This document shows, piece after piece, positions 60,101 to 64,000 of a DNA stretch of 64,000 bases. A model generated the notes under the pieces. The model was not told the DNA's origin. It did no database searches and saw only the letters and a list, made by a program, of their open reading frames with translations. The number at the start of each line of letters is the position of its first letter. Position 1 is the stretch's first letter. The position numbers and the translations under genes are program-made. The DNA lies in contig CM025851.1 in assembly GCA_003952965.2 (NCBI GenBank), positions 22,767,629-22,831,628 on the forward strand, read 5' to 3'. The DNA is from Morella rubra. Taxonomy: Eukaryota; Streptophyta; Magnoliopsida; Fagales; Myricaceae.

Positions 60101-63100
60101 TGGGGAAGAGTGTCTGTGAATAAGCTGGTGGGTGGGGGGGGACAATGCTGGGCCCTGAATCTTGTGTCTAAATCATGCAATCTGTATCTAGTAGAAAAAA
60201 CTGAGGTCACTTTAACTACGTTTTCCCAATAGTCTGACGGAGAATCTGATGATATAATGTTAACTTTCGGGTATTTTCTGCTTACTGTCAAGATGCATCG
60301 AGTTTAACTGTTGTGTATTTATTTGATAGGAGAAACTAATGATAAGAGTATCAAATCTTTACGCTCCCGGCAAATGAAAAACTTCCATTTGGCATTAATG
60401 CTATCTCAGGTAAGTGTATTTCAAAGCCATTTTCATGTCCCTCGTACTTTACTAGCTCATTCTTTATTTGCCTGGTTATATTACTCATACAATACAAGGT
60501 TCAAAACTTGTTTAGTGTGGATAAAATTCAGATCTAACAAAGTTATCTCCGGCATTTTGGCAGTGCACTATGGAAGATGACATAGCTGCACCAAGTGTCA
60601 TTTGTTTGCTGTTTCCCTTGGCTCTTTTTCAGATGATTCTTTTTCATGCCAATTCTTAGAAAGCAGATAGGTTATCAAAATGCATCTCAACTATTTTTTC
60701 ACTAAGCTATCACTAATGACATTTTGCTATCAACCTTGTTGCAAGAATACAATTGTTTGTTTCATGCTACCAGTGAACTTGCAACAACAATGAACCTTTT
60801 TGAGTGCATATAACCAGGGAACACCAATGATGCTAATGGGGGATGAATATGGGCATACTCGCTACGGGAATAACAACAGTTATGGACATGATACATCTGT
60901 TAACCATTTCCAATGGGGACAGGTAATTTTCTATCTTGCTTTTTTTCTTTTTTATAACTCCAATTAAGATGACTAACTTTCTTGACTATTTGGTAAGACA
61001 GTTGGATGCACGAAAGAGTAGTCATTTCAGGTTTTTCTCAGACGTCATTAAATTTCGGCAAACGCATCACCTATTTCATCGGGAAAATTTTCTTGACAAA
61101 GTAATCTCTTTTTGATTCTCTCTCTTAATTTTAGCAAGTCAATATTGTAAGAAAATATTTAAATTCTTACTTTTCGTGAGGCTTATGAAACACTTGTTTT
61201 ATGCAGGCTGATGTGACATGGCATGAAGACAACTGGGACAATTATGACAGTAAATTTCTTGCATTTACGTAAGAAATGATGCAAATATCCTATTGAGTAG
61301 AATAGGAGATTTGACATGGTTTGCTCAAGCTGCTTGGACTTATTTTTCCACTGCCCTATCTGCATAATCAGATAATGTATGTTTCATTTTGTTCATGTGA
61401 CACTAAATCCTTGGTTTGGTAGCACTGCCTTTCCTTTGTTTCTTTTAGTACACCACTAACAAATTCAATTTCTTTTTAATGCTATCTCAGGTCAAAATTT
61501 TCATGTCCTCGTACTTTACTAGCTCATATCCTGGTTCTTACAATACAAGGTAAAACTTGTTTAGTGTTATTCAGGTTATCAGGCAGTGTATGGAAGATGG
61601 CTGCAAAGTGTCAAGATGATTCATTTCTTAGAAAGCAGATAGGTTATCAAAATGCATCTCAACTATTTTTTCACTAAGCTATCACTAATGACATTTTGCT
61701 ATCAACCTTGTTGCAAGAATACAATTGTTTGTTTCATGCTACCAGTGAACTTGCAACAACAATGAACCTTTTTGAGTGCATATAACCAGGGAACACCAAT
61801 GATGCTAATGGGGGATGAATATGGGCATACTCGCTACGGGAATAACAACAGTTATGGACATGATACATCTGTTAACCATTTCCAATGGGGACAGGTAATT
61901 TTCTATCTTGCTTTTTTTCTTTTTTATAACTCCAATTAAGATGACTAACTTTCTTGACTATTTGGTAAGACAGTTGGATGCACGAAAGAGTAGTCATTTC
62001 AGGTTTTTCTCAGACGTCATTAAATTTCGGCAAACGCATCACCTATTTCATCGGGAAAATTTTCTTGACAAAGTAATCTCTTTTTGATTCTCTCTCTTAA
62101 TTTTAGCAAGTCAATATTGTAAGAAAATATTTAAATTCTTACTTTTCGTGAGGCTTATGAAACACTTGTTTTATGCAGGCTGATGTGACATGGCATGAAG
62201 ACAACTGGGACAATTATGACAGTAAATTTCTTGCATTTACGTAAGAAATGATGCATATCCTATTGAGTAGAATAGGAGATTTGACATGGTTTGATCAAGC
62301 TGCTTGGACTTATTTTTCCACTGCCCTATCTGCATAATCAGATAATGTATGTTTCATTTTGTTCATGTGACACTAAATCCTTGGTTTGGTAGCACTGCCT
62401 TTCCTTTGTTTCTTTTAGTACCCACAGGATTAAATTCAATTTCTTTTAAATTCATTAAAAATCCCTCTCTTCCATATCAACTTAAATCAATACAGGTTAT
62501 AGGCAGAGTGTAGGGGGAAGGAACATTTATTGAGGATAGGTGTTGTGTTCAAGGGAGTGGAAACAGTCGTTCATTTTGGTTTCATTATTCGTTGTGAGAG
62601 ATTTGTGGTTGCTAGTATTATTGATCTTTGGCAATTCAATGGGCTTGAGTTGCTCCACTGTCTTGAGAAAAGATAAGGTATTGAAGGCTTAGCTGTTGTG
62701 TGGAATCAAATGCGCTACCACCGCACCATGGTTGTTGAATTTTGCAAGAATTAAATTGTAGAACTTTTGATAGTATTGAAATGTTCTGGAATAAGCTCAA
62801 GCATGTGTTCCAAAAATTACTCTTTTTGACTGGGTAACTGGTGTGAACCTTCTTGCTCTTTTCACGGTTCCTCAGATTCTTTGAATTTTACTTTATGGTT
62901 TTCACCCTCTTATCTTATTTGAGGAACCCTTGATATACTCCCGTGTACTTTAATTAAACCCTTCTTTTTTGTTCTTCTTTTACCTAATTTCTGTGCTTGT
63001 TTGTGAACCAACCTATCAATTCAGCTTACTGTACATGACCCAGAGATTTCTGAGTTGAAAATATGCTATTATTTGATATCACAGCGGAAAATACCATGTT

Positions 63101-63368
63101 AGGTTATGTACCAGAAATGGGAGAAGATGAACACGAGATGACTTTATTGATACAAGAGATGTAGCTGACGTTAGATACATATACCTAAGATTCTCTGTTT
63201 TAAACTGGGATCATGATTACTATGTGGGGCACTTTTAGTCAAAACATTTAATGTTGCAGGCTTCATGACAAGAATGGAGGAGACATCTATTTAGCATTCA
63301 ATGCTCATGATTATTTTGTCAAAGTTTCAATACCTGGGCCGCCAGTTCAGAGAAGCTGGTTTCGTGTG
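44493..63368 (+). CDS. ISA3: Isoamylase-type starch debranching enzyme ISA3, plastid; 3' end beyond window
   Basis: Hydrolyses alpha-1,6 branches of starch during leaf starch breakdown. Exons: 44493-44614, 45028-45082, 45216-45284, 45898-46055, 48475-48553, 49767-50003, 50268-50372, 51727-51831, 53396-53530, 53665-53751, 54138-54195, 55074-55137, 55896-55995, 56749-56849, 58010-58061, 58602-58664, 59667-59756, 59842-59914, 60330-60409, 60818-60922, 61002-61100, 61207-61268, 63260-63368. Phases match and give 736 aa; about 35-40 C-terminal residues should follow beyond 64000. The Ser-rich N-terminus fits a plastid transit peptide. A CBM48-like part (from about residue 95) precedes a GH13 barrel: DVVYNHT (359-365), [11 protein letters not shown] (nucleophile Asp437), IIAEPWD (acid/base Glu474), IAHDGFT (Asp547). 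[13 protein letters not shown] marks ISA3. Exons 3-4 and 20-22 recur in tandem copies at 46691-48154 and 61486-62445; the model uses the first copies. Confidence 0.95.
45090..45121. repeat. (CT)n microsatellite right behind an ISA3 splice donor
   Basis: About 15 to 16 CT units begin seven bases after the GT donor of ISA3 exon 2 (exon end 45082). Length changes here lie very close to the donor recognised by U1. Confidence 0.96.
45213..46690. repeat. Tandem duplication in ISA3 (first), copy 1
   Basis: First unit of a direct repeat of about 1.47 kb. It carries intact exon 3 (45216-45284), intron 3, exon 4 (45898-46055) and part of intron 4. The unit ends with TTGATTTTTTTTGGGT at 46690, directly followed by the next copy. 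Confidence 0.93.
46691..48154. repeat. Tandem duplication in ISA3 (first), copy 2
   Basis: Matches copy 1 base for base over about 1.4 kb at an offset of 1464, including a perfect second exon 4 (47362-47519). Only the first 60 bases next to the junction differ. There the extra exon 3 (46694-46749) has lost 13 bases in several pieces and its frame. If both exon pairs were spliced in, the plastid enzyme would be disrupted. Confidence 0.93.
49220..49596. mobile_element. MITE with TAA target duplication, ISA3 intron 5
   Basis: Starts GGGGACGTTCATTTT and ends GCAAACGAGCATACCC, an imperfect inverted repeat. It is flanked by TAA on both sides (49217-49219 and 49597-49599). About 377 bp, AT-rich, with GGAGTTTG-type internal repeats, non-coding. 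The end type and target match the element at 25434-25615. Confidence 0.7.
50439..50984 (-). mobile_element. 5'-truncated LINE (L1-type, zf-RVT tail), ISA3 intron 7
   Basis: Minus-strand remnant of a plant L1-type LINE. It keeps the post-reverse-transcriptase zf-RVT region ([20 protein letters not shown], then [15 protein letters not shown] and [20 protein letters not shown]), then the 3' tail with an A-rich end near 50460. A perfect 16-bp target duplication (AGTAGCTTCAATAAAT) flanks it at 50423-50438 and 50985-51000. It belongs to the same family as the copies at 31801 and 33321 but is longer. Confidence 0.9.
58895..59175. mobile_element. MITE-like element, ISA3 intron 16
   Basis: The left part TGCACATCCAAACTACCATAT pairs with the reverse complement of ATGATAGTTTGGGGGTGCAAA at the right end. 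The outer TACACTTTGCACCCCCAAACT wording resembles the ends at 31473. About 280 bp, non-coding. Confidence 0.6.
60395..61485. repeat. Tandem duplication in ISA3 (second), copy 1
   Basis: First unit of a direct repeat that begins in the last bases of exon 19 (TTAATGCTATCTCAGG). It carries intron 19 and intact exons 20, 21 and 22 (60818-60922, 61002-61100, 61207-61268). Confidence 0.92.
61486..62445. repeat. Tandem duplication in ISA3 (second), copy 2
   Basis: Repeats exons 20-22 exactly (61790-61894, 61974-62072, 62179-62240) at an offset of 972. Next to the junction (61500-61630) about 119 bases are missing as many short gaps within intron 19. A few small differences also occur near its far end (62250-62445). 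If translated in tandem, the three repeated exons together (266 nt) would not keep the frame. Confidence 0.92.
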
Positions 63369-64000
63369 GTTAGTCTTCCCCCCTCTTTGGTGCATATGCC
63401 AAAATTTTTACTCCATATTTTCTGTCATGTGCTCAGGAAATGCACCTCAAGTTATCCGAGTTTCCTTTCCCACGTGACATTCATGTCGTATATCCTTGCT
63501 AAAGTCAGTCACATATGGTGTTCTCAAAACAATTTTGCATCATGGCTCAGTGATTGCTCACTAGTTTAGATCTCCATGTTCTTCCAATCATTTCTGTTAA
63601 TCCATTTGTGGACCAATTGATCTGCAGCATATTTATTGCACAGTAACAATTGGACCTGGTTAATCTCTTAGCCTTTATTTCTATCCACGCTGTTTGTGTA
63701 TGGCTTGCGAATGTGTTTGCATAGGCTCATGAAAGACGTATTGGATTGGGTTTTCAGTTTGATAGAATGTCATTGGTCTTCAACTCAAGGAAGACAACAC
63801 TGGTCATATCCACACATGAGACGGTAACATCGCACCCAGGATTTAGGGAAATAAGCTGGAGCAATCGCCAATCACTAGAGATTATTTTCGTTTCTTTTCT
63901 TTTTTACTTTTTTGAAAGAGAGATGGGGGTGGATTCTTTTGTGATAATGACTACTCATATATCTGGGTGGATAAACATTAATTCCTGCACATTGGATTGC
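63369..64000 (+). other. ISA3 intron 23 (start), continues beyond the window
   Basis: Begins with GTTAGT after exon 23. The expected final ISA3 exon (family C-terminus with DTN and YNVAPYSS-type text) is not found before 64000. The T-rich DNA here shows no other feature. Confidence 0.6.

Overview
This is nuclear DNA from a flowering plant. Genes are split by many AT-rich introns with GT-AG borders, and plant MITEs, LINEs, a TRIM and a CACTA transposon fill introns and spacers. The three large proteins are plant-type, and the repeats look like those of a woody eudicot. The exact species cannot be read from the sequence.

Layout. Positions 1-5624 are the 3' part of a decayed CACTA (En/Spm) DNA transposon whose left end lies outside the window. 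A deleted hAT element sits at 6763-7611. A one-exon minus-strand gene of unknown role lies at 8357-8839. A 15-exon minus-strand gene at 12106-22032 encodes the catalytic queuine tRNA-guanine transglycosylase (398 aa assembled). A MITE-interrupted polygalacturonase-inhibitor (PGIP-like) pseudogene lies at about 23095-24190. A 10-exon plus-strand gene at 26544-38720 encodes a FAM91 protein (1006 aa assembled). A small minus-strand gene of unknown function lies at 40486-41084, with imperfect tandem repeats upstream. From 44493 to the window end runs the plus-strand gene for plastid isoamylase-type debranching enzyme ISA3; 23 exons are visible and the last coding part is beyond the window.

The genes are unrelated in function (tRNA modification, vesicle tethering at the trans-Golgi, starch breakdown) and show no operon-like linkage. 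TGT and FAM91 are head to head, FAM91 and the small gene converge, and the small gene and ISA3 are head to head.

The most notable structural signal is three direct tandem duplications of about 0.9-1.5 kb, one in TGT and two in ISA3. Each repeats whole exons. In each, the second copy is nearly or fully identical in its core but riddled with short deletions next to the junction. The same signature three times suggests assembly or gap-filling artefacts, or a shared recent mutational process. The gene models given here use one copy of each duplicated exon. I found no convincing previously undescribed biological system, no tRNA or rRNA gene and no CRISPR array.
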